NCBI RefSeq assembly: GCF_037072025.1
Contig: NZ_JAXHDD010000001.1
Span: 186,001 to 250,000 of the forward strand
Source: Pseudogracilibacillus sp037072025
GTDB lineage: Bacteria; Bacillota; Bacilli; Bacillales; Amphibacillaceae
DNA: 64,000 nucleotides
Reading direction: 5' to 3'
Shown here in pieces: positions 53,914-62,898 of this stretch; the stretch's first letter is position 1, and every line of letters starts with the position of its first letter. Under the pieces are notes generated by a model that saw only the letters and a program-made list of their open reading frames with translations, was not told where the DNA came from and did not search any database. Both the position numbers and the translations under genes were made by a program.

Positions 53914-56682
53914 TTAGTTTACTAAATGACGATAATGCTCTTCAACTACATCCGCACAACGAGTGCATAATTCCGGATGCTTATCGTTTTCGCCAACTGT
54001 ATTAGATAACATCCAGCAACGTTCACATTTTTCTCCAGGATGCTTTTCAACGTAAATGCGAACATATCGGTAATCTTTTGCATTAGGATGTGATTCATTA
54101 ATCACTGCTTCAGATACGATCAGTAACTGGTGAATGTTCGGAATCGACTCCAATACGTTTTTCGTTACATCATCTTTCGCTTCAATTGTAATTTTTGCTT
54201 CTAAAGGTTTACCGATAATTTTCTCGTTACGTGCTTCTTCAAGCGATTTTAGCACATCTGAACGAACCTTCATGAAGTGATCCCATTTTTCTTGAACTTC
54301 TTGATCAAAGCTTTCTACTTCACGTGCTTCCGGCATATCCGTAAGCTGAACGTACTCAGCATCTACCCCGTTAATATATTCCCATACTTCTTCTGTCGTA
54401 TGAGGAATAATTGGAGTCAATAACTTAACAATAGACACTAAAGTCTCATAATAAACTGTTTGAATACTACGGCGTTTATGATTATTTTCCGCTTCAATAT
54501 AAAGAATATCTTTAGCAAAGTCTAAATAGAAAGCACTTAAATCAATTGAAATATAATTATGAATATCATGGAAAACATCAGCAAAATCATAATTTTCATA
54601 ATTATTTTTAGCATTGGATACTAAGGTTTGTAGACGATGTAACATATAGCGATCTACTTCCTCTAAATCCTTTTCTGCTACAGCATCTTTACTGGGATCA
54701 AAGTCAGCCAAATTAGCTAACATAAAACGAAATGTATTTCTGATTTTACGATAGTTTTCAGCAACCTGTTTTAAAATTTCTTGTGAAATTCTTACGTCTG
54801 CTTGATAATCAACCGAAGAAACCCATAATCTTAAAATATCTGCCCCTAGCTGTTTCAAAATTTTAGCAGGTGGGATGATATTTCCTAATGATTTACTCAT
54901 TTTCCTTCCTTCACCATCTAAAACAAACCCATGACTTAGTATTCCTTTATATGGTGCTTTTCCTGTAACCGCAACTGCAGTAGAAAGTGAGGAGTTAAAC
55001 CAACCACGATACTGGTCACTTCCTTCTAGATAAATATCAGCCGGACGCCGTAGTTCTTCCCGCTCTACTAACACAGCTTCATGCGAGGAGCCTGAATCGA
55101 ACCAAACATCCATAATATCTGTTTCTTTCGTAAACTTGCCATTTGGGCTATGTTCAGAAGTAAATCCTTCAGGTAGTAAGTCTTCTGCTTCCCATTCGAA
55201 CCAAATATTTGATCCATGTTTACGGAAAAGGTTAGAAATATGCTCAATTGTTTCATCCGTAATAATTGGCGTATTATCTTCTCCATAAAATACAGGAATC
55301 GGAACTCCCCATGTACGTTGTCTAGAAATACACCAATCTTCTCGATCACGAACCATATTGTAAAGTCGTGTCTCTCCCCAGTGTGGATGCCATTCTACTT
55401 CTTTAATCTCATCTAAAATATTTTGACGAAAATCTTTAATGGAAGCAAACCACTGAGATGTTGCTCTAAAGATCGTCGGTTTTTTTGTCCGCCAATCATG
55501 TGGATATGAGTGTGTAATAAACTTTAATGTTAATAAAGCATCTACTTCTTTCAGTTTCTCCGTAATTGCTTTATTAGCATCATCATAAAACATTCCTTCA
55601 AATCCAGGGGCTTCCTCTGTAAAATAACCCCGATCATCAACGGGACAAAACGCTTCTACATCATAATTTTTAGATACGTAAAAGTCATCTTCCCCGTGAC
55701 CCGGTGCAGTATGAACACAACCAGTTCCTGACTCTGTTGTTACATGGGTTCCAAGCATGACAATAATATCTCGATCATAAAATGGATGTTTAGCAATTAC
55801 TTTTTCCGCCTCGCGACCCATAAAGATTTTAACACGCTTATAGTTTTCCCATTCTAATTCTTCAGCTATTGGTTCCAGTAAGTCATGCGCAACTACATAT
55901 TTTTCATTATTTACTTGTACAACTTCGTATTCAAGATCAGGATGTAAACTAATTCCTAAACTTGCCGGAATTGTCCATGGTGTTGTCGTCCAAATAATAA
56001 TTTTTGTTCCTTCTTCTAATAAACCAAGTCCATCTGTCACTTCATACGATACATAAATAGATGGAGAGCGTTTATCTTTATACTCAATTTCTGCTTCAGC
56101 AAGAGCAGATTCCGAAGAAGGTGACCAATATACAGGCTTTAATCCTTTATAAATATATCCTTTTTTCGCCATTTCACCGAATACTTTAATTTGAGCAGCC
56201 TCATAATCTTTCGTTAATGTAATATATGGATTATCCCAGTCACCTGTAGCACCTAATTGTTTCCGTTGCTCACGCTGGCGATCTACTTGGTCAAGTGCAT
56301 ATTCAGCACATTTTTGACGAAATTCAGCTGTGCTCATCTTTTTACGATCTATTTTTTTGTTTTTAGTTAATGCTGTTTCAATCGGCAATCCGTGTGTATC
56401 CCAACCCGGAACATATGGCGCATGAAAACCTGACATCGATTTATACCGTACAATAAAGTCTTTTAAGATTTGGTTTAACGCATGCCCAATATGAAGATCC
56501 CCGTTTGCATATGGTGGACCGTCATGAAGCACAAATAACGGTCTTCCTTTTGTTCTATCTTGTACTTTTTCATAGACTTTATTATTATCCCATTCTTCTC
56601 TACGAATAGGCTCTTTATTTGGCAAATTACCTCGCATGGGGAATTTTGTTTTTGGCATTCGTAGTGTATCTTTATAGTCCAT
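53914..56682 (-). CDS. ileS: Isoleucyl-tRNA synthetase
   Basis: Charges tRNA-Ile. The 922-residue class I synthetase has the HIGH motif in GDLHIGHALNQ, the CP1 editing domain (TTTPWTIPASLG, GTGCVHTAPGHGEDD), KMSKSLGN, and a C-terminal zinc finger with CERCWM and CTRC. This is the bacterial short form. Controlled by the T-box upstream. Confidence 0.97.
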   Translation of the reverse strand: MDYKDTLRMPKTKFPMRGNLPNKEPIRREEWDNNKVYEKVQDRTKGRPLFVLHDGPPYANGDLHIGHALNQILKDFIVRYKSMSGFHAPYVPGWDTHGLPIETALTKNKKIDRKKMSTAEFRQKCAEYALDQVDRQREQRKQLGATGDWDNPYITLTKDYEAAQIKVFGEMAKKGYIYKGLKPVYWSPSSESALAEAEIEYKDKRSPSIYVSYEVTDGLGLLEEGTKIIIWTTTPWTIPASLGISLHPDLEYEVVQVNNEKYVVAHDLLEPIAEELEWENYKRVKIFMGREAEKVIAKHPFYDRDIIVMLGTHVTTESGTGCVHTAPGHGEDDFYVSKNYDVEAFCPVDDRGYFTEEAPGFEGMFYDDANKAITEKLKEVDALLTLKFITHSYPHDWRTKKPTIFRATSQWFASIKDFRQNILDEIKEVEWHPHWGETRLYNMVRDREDWCISRQRTWGVPIPVFYGEDNTPIITDETIEHISNLFRKHGSNIWFEWEAEDLLPEGFTSEHSPNGKFTKETDIMDVWFDSGSSHEAVLVEREELRRPADIYLEGSDQYRGWFNSSLSTAVAVTGKAPYKGILSHGFVLDGEGRKMSKSLGNIIPPAKILKQLGADILRLWVSSVDYQADVRISQEILKQVAENYRKIRNTFRFMLANLADFDPSKDAVAEKDLEEVDRYMLHRLQTLVSNAKNNYENYDFADVFHDIHNYISIDLSAFYLDFAKDILYIEAENNHKRRSIQTVYYETLVSIVKLLTPIIPHTTEEVWEYINGVDAEYVQLTDMPEAREVESFDQEVQEKWDHFMKVRSDVLKSLEEARNEKIIGKPLEAKITIEAKDDVTKNVLESIPNIHQLLIVSEAVINESHPNAKDYRYVRIYVEKHPGEKCERCWMLSNTVGENDKHPELCTRCADVVEEHYRHLVN

Positions 56683-56734
56683 TAAATTAATCCTCCTTAA
56701 GAGATCGTGTCAAAATTCAAATTCATTTTAAATA

Positions 56735-57000
56735 TAAAAAAATCCTCAAAATCCCTAAAGGGACGAGGAAACTCGCGGTACCACCCTTATAAATCTAATA
56801 AAATTACATTCACTTATTATTCGTAACGTGAATTTCCGTCCTATTCTACTTAAATTTCAAATGGCTACTCCAGAATGATTTTCTAAAAGAATAACTGTAT
56901 TAGGCTTTCACCATCCCTAATTCGCTTTTACAGTTATTTTCTTTTATACTATTTCTTTCATCGTATTTAATTATAAGTATGAAATTTTCGTTAACATTTT
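56735..57000 (-). promoter_or_regulatory. T-box riboswitch of ileS
   Basis: Minus strand T-box sequence AGGGTGGTACCGCG (56774-56787) is followed by terminator CCTCGTCCC-TTTA-GGGATTTTGAGG and T run (56735-56769). Stem I has gaattagggatggtgaaagc (GGTGAAAGC-type loop), and ATC at 56877-56879 is the likely isoleucine specifier codon, just before the conserved ctggagtag. Uncharged tRNA-Ile should pair with the T-box and open ileS. Confidence 0.93.
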
Positions 57001-57075
57001 AAGGTACTATTTATTATAGCACAATCAAACAGTAATCATACAATGATATCTACTACACTTTAATTAGAAGTATAA

Positions 57076-57570
57076 CTATTCTGCAAGGATTTCAGACTCG
57101 TCCTCTGCAGTTTCCAAAAACTTTTCCCAATCTTCATTATCCACCATATCAAGTTGTGCTTCGATTAACATTTTAAGTCTAGTGCGAAACACTTTCGCCT
57201 GACGTTGTAATTCATCCGTTTCCATGGCAATTTTTCTTGACTTAGTCAAAGCTTCATTAATAATGCGATCGGCATTTTTTTCGGCCTCTTTAATAATTAA
57301 TTTAGCCTCTTTACGTGCATTCGCTTTTACCTCTTCTGCTGTTTCTTGGGCAACGAGGATCGATTTATTTAACGTTTCCTCAATATTCATAAAATGACCG
57401 ATCTTCTCATTTAGCTCTTCTACTTCTTGTTCTAAACCTTTCTTATCTCTTATCGTAATTTCATAATCCTTAATAATTTGATCTAAAAATTCATTCACTT
57501 CATCTTCATTATATCCACGAAATCCTCGTGTAAACTCTTTATTATGAATATCTAATGGTGAGAGTACCAA
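57076..57570 (-). CDS. divIVA: Cell division/polarity protein DivIVA
   Basis: Coiled-coil protein binding curved membrane at septa and poles, organising MinCD and chromosome anchoring. With the TTG start at 57568-57570 it is 164 residues, MVLSPLDIHNKEFTRGFRGY at the start with NEDEVNEFLDQI, then coiled coils to the end. GGAGGTG is 5-7 nt upstream; the longer reading starting MKKFSNIF would bury it. Confidence 0.95.
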   Translation of the reverse strand: MVLSPLDIHNKEFTRGFRGYNEDEVNEFLDQIIKDYEITIRDKKGLEQEVEELNEKIGHFMNIEETLNKSILVAQETAEEVKANARKEAKLIIKEAEKNADRIINEALTKSRKIAMETDELQRQAKVFRTRLKMLIEAQLDMVDNEDWEKFLETAEDESEILAE

Positions 57571-57725
57571 AACAACACCTCCAAAAATATTGCTAAATTT
57601 TTTCAAAAATACTTTACTAGTCTAGTTTTTAGAGCCAATACCAAATATGTAACATAAAAAACTGTCAATTTCTCTTTTCTATTATAGTACATAATCAGAA
57701 ATTCAACATCTTTTTTCTATACATT

Positions 57726-58505
57726 TTAAGTTTTTAATCGTGCAGTTGTTACTCTAATTTTATCTTTTCTCGTTCGTCCATTTATTTCAACGATTTTACT
57801 TCTTCCATGACCACGAACAGAAATTAAATCATCTGCAATAACTTGTACAGATGGATCGTCAATATCTGTATGATTTACTTTAACACGATTTCCTTTTATG
57901 TAAGATACCGCATCTTTTCTAGAGATTCGATAAATTTCTTTCACCATTATATCGAGTCGTAAAGAAGAAACAGTTTGGCTTGCCGTTATCCACTGATCCA
58001 GTTTACGAATCAAGTTAGAAAACTCTCTTTCCTTCAAATCGATACGAGCATTTTTTATTTGTGTCAAATTCATCATGATATAAGAGGATAGTTCAGCAGT
58101 AACAATAATTTGAAAACGATCATCGGCTACAAAAATATCACCAACTTTTTTTCGATCGATTCCAAGTGACATAAATGCGCCCAAAATATCACGGTGCTCT
58201 AATCGATTAAATTTACTATCGAAAGTTCCTTCTAAAAGCGTTATTTCAAATTGCTTTTCTGTCATTTCTTCATAGTATGATGCAATGATCCCACGACGTC
58301 GTTCGGTTTCATCCCCACCTCCGAAGAATATACATTTTATTTCTTCATTAGCAGTGCCAATTATACTACTTACGATTTGTTGTTCTCTCGGATCAAGGAA
58401 ATCAGACAAATAGGGAGTGTACGTTCTTTCTACTTGCTCTTTCCATGATAATACTTGGTCAACAAATGGGTGCTCATGTTTTCTAAAATGTTGATAAATA
58501 TTCAA
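57726..58505 (-). CDS. rqcP2: Ribosome quality control protein RqcP2 (YlmH, S4 domain)
   Basis: Binds 50S ribosomes carrying stalled peptidyl-tRNA and works with RqcH in alanine tailing. A 259-residue protein with an N-terminal RRM-like region (ERRRGIIASYYEEMTEKQFE) and a C-terminal S4 domain (SLRLDIMVKEIYRISRKDAV, KVNHTDIDDPS). Position between ylmG and divIVA is conserved. Confidence 0.93.
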   Translation of the reverse strand: MNIYQHFRKHEHPFVDQVLSWKEQVERTYTPYLSDFLDPREQQIVSSIIGTANEEIKCIFFGGGDETERRRGIIASYYEEMTEKQFEITLLEGTFDSKFNRLEHRDILGAFMSLGIDRKKVGDIFVADDRFQIIVTAELSSYIMMNLTQIKNARIDLKEREFSNLIRKLDQWITASQTVSSLRLDIMVKEIYRISRKDAVSYIKGNRVKVNHTDIDDPSVQVIADDLISVRGHGRSKIVEINGRTRKDKIRVTTARLKT

Positions 58506-58511
58506 ATTTTC

Positions 58512-58778
58512 TTACCAACCGATCATTCGAAATAATTCAAGAACTCCAATTCTAGCTAAATGTAAAACAAAGATTGCTGCAATTGGAGAAATATCAATCA
58601 TACCGATTGGAGGAATTATCTTTCTGAATTGTTCCAAATATGGTTCACATATCCGACCAAGAAACATTCCAAATTGAGATTCACGAGCTCCCGGAAACCA
58701 AGACATTAAAATATAAACGATTAATGCATAACTGTAAATAGTAATTACTCCATTAATTAAGCCTAAAATTTGCCCCAT
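58512..58778 (-). CDS. YggT-family membrane protein YlmG
   Basis: An 88-residue protein with two hydrophobic segments (about 1-25 and 60-85) and the central YILMSWFPGARES and ICEPYLEQFRKIIPPIGMID motifs of the YGGT family, linked to envelope/division functions. It is 6 bp upstream of ylmH. Confidence 0.94.
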   Translation of the reverse strand: MGQILGLINGVITIYSYALIVYILMSWFPGARESQFGMFLGRICEPYLEQFRKIIPPIGMIDISPIAAIFVLHLARIGVLELFRMIGW

Positions 58779-58795
58779 ATACTTACCATCCCTTT

Positions 58796-59212
58796 TTAAA
58801 GTTCATCCTCTTTAAACGCTAACGATGAGATTGTACCTGTTACATCAACGGTATCAGGCGTACATAAAAACGTTGCTATACCCAATTTTTGAATATCACC
58901 TTTTATTGCGTAAACGGTGCCACTTAAAAAATCAACAATTCTCTTCGCCTGCGCATGATCAACACGTTGTAAATTGATAACGACCGCACGTCTATTTAAT
59001 AAATTATCAGCAATTTCTTGGACTTCATTATAAGATTTTGGTTCACACAAGATGACTTTAGAAGTTGGTTGTTGTATTGCCGATAAGCTTACTACATTAT
59101 TCTCTTTATGCTTAGAATATGAGTTTTTTGGCTCGTCTACTTCAATTTCTTCTATATATTCATATTCATCATCTGTACTGAAAAAATTTCTAAACTTTTC
59201 TTTCAAACTCAT
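58796..59212 (-). CDS. sepF: Cell division protein SepF
   Basis: Bundles and tethers FtsZ at the membrane. The 138-residue protein has an N-terminal amphipathic helix (MSLKEKFRNFFSTDDEY), an acidic linker, and the FtsZ-binding core from VILCEPKSYNEVQEIADNLL through RIVDFLSGTVYAIKGDIQKL. In the usual ylmE-sepF-ylmG cluster. Confidence 0.96.
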   Translation of the reverse strand: MSLKEKFRNFFSTDDEYEYIEEIEVDEPKNSYSKHKENNVVSLSAIQQPTSKVILCEPKSYNEVQEIADNLLNRRAVVINLQRVDHAQAKRIVDFLSGTVYAIKGDIQKLGIATFLCTPDTVDVTGTISSLAFKEDEL

Positions 59213-59233
59213 TTGAAGTCCTCCTTATGGATT

Positions 59234-59905
59234 TTAAGATCCTACCAATTTTGACCCGATACGAATATGGGTTGCACCTTCTTCAATCGCAATTTCATAA
59301 TCATTACTCATTCCCATTGATAAAAACTTACATGGTGCATGGGAGAAATTCTGGTTCATGACGTCATCACGTAGATTCCTTAGTTTGCGAAAAACAGTTC
59401 TAATTTCTGCTTTATTATCAACATGTGGCGCCATTGTCATAAGTCCAACAACTTTTACTCTATTATATTGTTCTAATTCTTTGATAAAAGACATTACTTC
59501 TTTAGGATTTAATCCATGCTTTGATTCTTCTCCACTGACATTAACTTGCACAAAACAATCAACCGGGTCATCTGAACGGTTGTTAATTTGTTTAGCAACT
59601 GAAAGACGATCTAAAGAATGAATTGCCGAAACTTTTCCAACCACATCTTTTACTTTTCTTGATTGTAATGTCCCAACAAAATGCCAATTAGCTCTATCTC
59701 CAATTTCTCCATATTTATGTAAAAATTCTTCTGTACGATTTTCGCCAAGATTCGTTATTCCAGCCGCAATTAATTCTTCTGTTCGTTCTATTGTAACATA
59801 TTTTGTCACACCGATAACTGTAATTTCGTCAATTTTTCGATTCGCTTTTTCGCAAGCTTGTTCAATTTTTTCATTAATGTAAGCTAAATTTTCCGAAACA
59901 CTCAT
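59234..59905 (-). CDS. Pyridoxal phosphate homeostasis protein YlmE (YggS/PLPBP)
   Basis: PLP-binding protein that buffers vitamin B6 and amino acid pools. From MSVSENLAYINEKIEQACEK it is 223 residues, with the PLP Lys in VIGVTKYV, NWHFVGTLQSRK, LSMGMSNDYEIAIEEGATHI and the R-I-GS end RIGSKLVG. An upstream frame is open for 16 codons; AGGAGAG lies 11 nt before the chosen ATG. Confidence 0.95.
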   Translation of the reverse strand: MSVSENLAYINEKIEQACEKANRKIDEITVIGVTKYVTIERTEELIAAGITNLGENRTEEFLHKYGEIGDRANWHFVGTLQSRKVKDVVGKVSAIHSLDRLSVAKQINNRSDDPVDCFVQVNVSGEESKHGLNPKEVMSFIKELEQYNRVKVVGLMTMAPHVDNKAEIRTVFRKLRNLRDDVMNQNFSHAPCKFLSMGMSNDYEIAIEEGATHIRIGSKLVGS

Positions 59906-60043
59906 TTTATGACATTCTCTCCTATTTTTTACGATTTTAAAGCGAAATTTCAATCATAAATGAAATTTCTAACCCTATTCTAGCATAATATAAAAAATCT
60001 TCATTAAAACCGTCTAATTTTGTCCTAAGGAAGTTGTATTATG

Positions 60044-60280
60044 CTACTTTTCTTCCGTAACAAGAATAATATCTGAGCCGATTGTAACAATTTGTTCCCA
60101 AGAAATCTGTCTTTCTTCTGGTTTATTGAAAAAAGAACCTTTCATTTGTTTATCTAAAATAATAAGTCCCGTAATTAAACCACTTTGTTCGTTGATCTCC
60201 AAATCATCAATAAACCCTAATCTTTTACCACTTTGCATTACTATTACTTCTTTCATTTGCAGTTCGGATAATGTAACCAA
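60044..60280 (-). CDS. PRC-barrel protein YlmC/YmxH
   Basis: A 78-residue PRC-barrel domain (VIVMQSGKRLGFIDDLEINE, ISWEQIVTIGSDIILVT). YlmC/YmxH-type proteins occur near sigG in spore formers; function not established. AAGGTGGTG lies just upstream. In B. subtilis ylmD (PgeF-like) lies between it and ylmE; that gene is missing. Confidence 0.9.
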   Translation of the reverse strand: MVTLSELQMKEVIVMQSGKRLGFIDDLEINEQSGLITGLIILDKQMKGSFFNKPEERQISWEQIVTIGSDIILVTEEK

Positions 60281-61171
60281 ATTTATTCACCACCTTATTA
60301 TATATGTATATGAAATTAGATTGAATTCATTATCAATAATTATCATCAAATGTTGTTATATCAATGTTTTAAAAATAACATTTAGTTAAACTGCAAGATA
60401 ATAAAGTGAAGAAAAAAGAATGTAATTGGGACTAGTTTGCGGTTAAATCGGGGCTAAAAATGATATGTGGATAAATGTCATATAGAGACCGCTAATCACA
60501 GTCTTTCAATTGTTATCTTTATTCTTTTTTATACAATGGGCAAACGTTCAAATTAGAAGTAAGAAAATTGAATCATTATGGATATGACAATTAATAAAAT
60601 CAATTCGTAGAGAAAAAGGTATTACTAAGGAAGGTATAATTCGTAAGATCGGTTTATCTGAAATTAATAAAGCCTGGACATAAAATAGGATAAAAATAAG
60701 CCGCATCCTACGATTATTGGGGCACTTTTAAAAAGTTAAGGTTTTTTAGACCTATTTTTAAAAATAATGTGATTTGAAAATTACTTGTTCACATTATTTG
60801 AAATAAAAAATCATCCAGAAAAAAATAGGGGGAAATAAAAAATGACGGATCAAGAAGAACCTTGAACCGTCTGATTCGGTGAATGCCGTGAGTCTATTGC
60901 TATTAGATGGAGGCTTCATATTTTTGACTGGACAAACAGTCTGATTAAAAAGTTATTTTTACCGGATTAAAATTACCACAAGCTGCCCGTAGCTCAATTA
61001 TCATGAATATGTCTAAAACCGCTATTCTTTCAGTAGAAAACTAGGCTTATCATCCGAAAATGGCGAAAAACTTATTATATCAACAATGAGTAGAGGCTGA
61101 GGCGTAAAAATCGAATGATTGTATTTTAGAATGATACTATTTCTACTGTTTTATCTTAATACGTAGTTGAA
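60281..61171. other. Decayed interval with gene fragments
   Basis: No intact gene. Around 60597-60682 the plus strand reads IRREKGITKEGIIRKIGLSE before a stop, like a helix-turn-helix fragment. At 60845-60943 it reads NLEPSDSVNAVSLLLLDGGF then IFLTGQTV and a stop, resembling the end of short-chain dehydrogenases (EPSDxxNAV ... TGQT). Both are weak and unsupported by start sites. Confidence 0.35.
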
Positions 61172-61884
61172 GGATACTGTGACGTAACTATTTAATCACC
61201 CCTAGGAAAGAATGACTCGATCTCCAAGACGTTAAGTCGAGTCAGTTTCCATGATGTCGAGTCGTTTTCAAAGACGTCGAGTCGTTTTCCAAGATGTCGA
61301 GTCAATTTCAAACATGTCGAGTCGTTTTCGAACATGTCGAGTCAGTTTCCATGATGTCGAGTCAATTTCAAACATGTCGAGTCGATTTCGAACATGTCGA
61401 GTCAGTTTCCATGATGTCGAGTCAATTTCAAACATGTCGAGTCGATTTCCAAGACGTCGAGTCGTTTTCCAAGATGTCGAGTCAATTTCAAACATGTCGA
61501 GTCAGTTTCCATGATGTCGAGTCAATTTCAAACATGTCGAGTCGTTTTCCAAGACGTCGAGTCGATTTGCAAGACGTCGAGTCGTTTTCCAAGACGTCGA
61601 GTCGTTTTCCAAGATGTCGAGTCAGTTTCCAAGATGTCGAGTCAATTTCAAACATGTCGAGTCGATTTCCAAGATGTCGAGTCGTTTTCCAAGACGTCGA
61701 GTCGTTTTCCAAGACGTCGAGTCGTTTTCCAAGATGTCGAGTCAGTTTCCAAGATGTCGAGTCAATTTCAAACATGTCGAGTCGATTTCGAACATGTCGA
61801 GTCGATTCGCAATATATGAGTTCCCCCCTTAGATGTGGAGTTGACTATAACATAACATGTAGACTTTTATGTCGCAGTTTATAG
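61172..61884. repeat. Dispersed element F carrying a 20-bp minisatellite
   Basis: Ends: ggatactgtgacgtaactat on the left, and reversed ctataaactgcgacataaaa on the right. Between them, from about 61231 to 61805, about 29 units of 20 bp (gtcgagtcgttttccaagat and variants gtcgagtcaatttcaaacat, gtcgagtcgatttcgaacat, gtcgagtcagtttccatgat) are placed exactly in register. Variants are mixed in a patterned way, suggesting block duplication of 40-60 bp. Frames are open on both strands only because the unit has no stop codon. Confidence 0.9.
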
Positions 61885-61915
61885 TTAAAATACTATTGTC
61901 CCAGCTTCTATCAGC

Positions 61916-61952
61916 ACAAAAGAGGAACGGCTGTTGTAACCTGTTCCTCTTT
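61916..61952 (-). terminator. Intrinsic terminator of sigG
   Basis: Minus strand AAAGAGGAAC ... GTTCCTCTTT, a 10-bp perfect stem followed by TGTGC; the T tail is inside the stem end. It lies about 20 bp after the sigG stop. Confidence 0.75.
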
Positions 61953-61971
61953 ACAATAATAAATTAAATTA

Positions 61972-62757
61972 TTATTCAAACATTTCCGAGTTCATTTGTT
62001 CGATAGCTGCTTTTTCAAGGCGTGAAACTTGTGCTTGGGATATCCCTATTTCTTCCGCAACTTCCATTTGTGTTTTTCCTTGAAAAAATCGCTTGTTTAA
62101 TATTGATTTTTCCCTTTCATTTAATTGATGCATCCCTTCTTTTAATGATAAGTGATCATCCCATCTTTCATCTGATTCTGTATCATCGCTTATTTGATCC
62201 ATGACATAGATTGGATCTCCACCATCATTATAAATAGGTTCAAACAAAGATAAAGGATCTTGAATCGCATCTATAGCAAATACAACATCTTCATGAGGAA
62301 CACCCATTTCTTTGGCAATCTGAACTGGTGTAGGTTCCTCCTGTGTTTTATTAATTAGCTTTTCTCTTACTTGTAAGGCTTTGTAAGCAGTATCACGTAA
62401 TGATCTTGAAACTCTAATTGGATTGTTATCTCGTAAGTATCGCTTAATTTCACCAATAATCATTGGAACGGCATATGTTGAAAAACGTACATTATGTTTA
62501 AGGTCAAAGTTATCAATCGATTTCATTAGCCCGATACATCCTACTTGGAATAAATCATCTACATTCTCCCCTCGGTTATTAAACCGTTTGATCACACTTA
62601 GCACTAATCTTAAATTACCATTAACTAGTGTCTCTCTTGCCTTTGCAACATCCTCTTCTCTTTCTATTTGCCTGAAGAGTTTTCGCATCTCTTCATTTTT
62701 AAGTACTGGAAGTTTAGATGTATCAACGCCACAAATTTCTACCTTATGTCTTAGCAC
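61972..62757 (-). CDS. sigG: Sporulation sigma factor G
   Basis: Late forespore sigma factor. From the GTG at 62755-62757 it is 261 residues, MLRHKVEICGVDTSKLPVLK at the start, aligning with the known SigG N-terminus. Region 2 has NLRLVLSVIKRFNNRGENVD and STYAVPMIIGEIKRYLRDNN; region 4 ends in QMEVAEEIGISQAQVSRLEK. GGGAGGG is 8-9 nt upstream of this GTG. A longer reading from ATG 62790 would start on the -10 side of the sigma-F promoter, so it is unlikely. Confidence 0.96.
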   Translation of the reverse strand: MLRHKVEICGVDTSKLPVLKNEEMRKLFRQIEREEDVAKARETLVNGNLRLVLSVIKRFNNRGENVDDLFQVGCIGLMKSIDNFDLKHNVRFSTYAVPMIIGEIKRYLRDNNPIRVSRSLRDTAYKALQVREKLINKTQEEPTPVQIAKEMGVPHEDVVFAIDAIQDPLSLFEPIYNDGGDPIYVMDQISDDTESDERWDDHLSLKEGMHQLNEREKSILNKRFFQGKTQMEVAEEIGISQAQVSRLEKAAIEQMNSEMFE

Positions 62758-62793
62758 TCTCTTTACCCTCCCGATATGTCTACTGCTCATCGT

Positions 62794-62823
62794 AAGTATC
62801 TCCGTAAGAGAGTTTTTTTATGC
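62794..62823 (-). promoter_or_regulatory. Sigma-F-type promoter of sigG
   Basis: Minus strand GCATA (62819-62823), a 15-bp spacer, then GGAGATACTT (62794-62803). This fits the sigma-F consensus GywTA-N15-GGnnAnAnT as I remember it, with exact spacing. The start point would fall near 62787, leaving a leader of about 30 nt before the GTG start. Confidence 0.6.
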
Positions 62824-62898
62824 AAGACAAAAGGAGCATATTTTACATAATAATCTCTGAAGCGCTATACATTAAGTGTTTGTTAAAAATAACATAAA

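Noticed and set aside
61251..61884. Long open frames across the 20-bp array that would encode repeat proteins (MSSRF/CRVDF/VESIS type)
   Set aside because: Frames are open on both strands because the unit lacks stop codons, and there is no ribosome site or signal for export.
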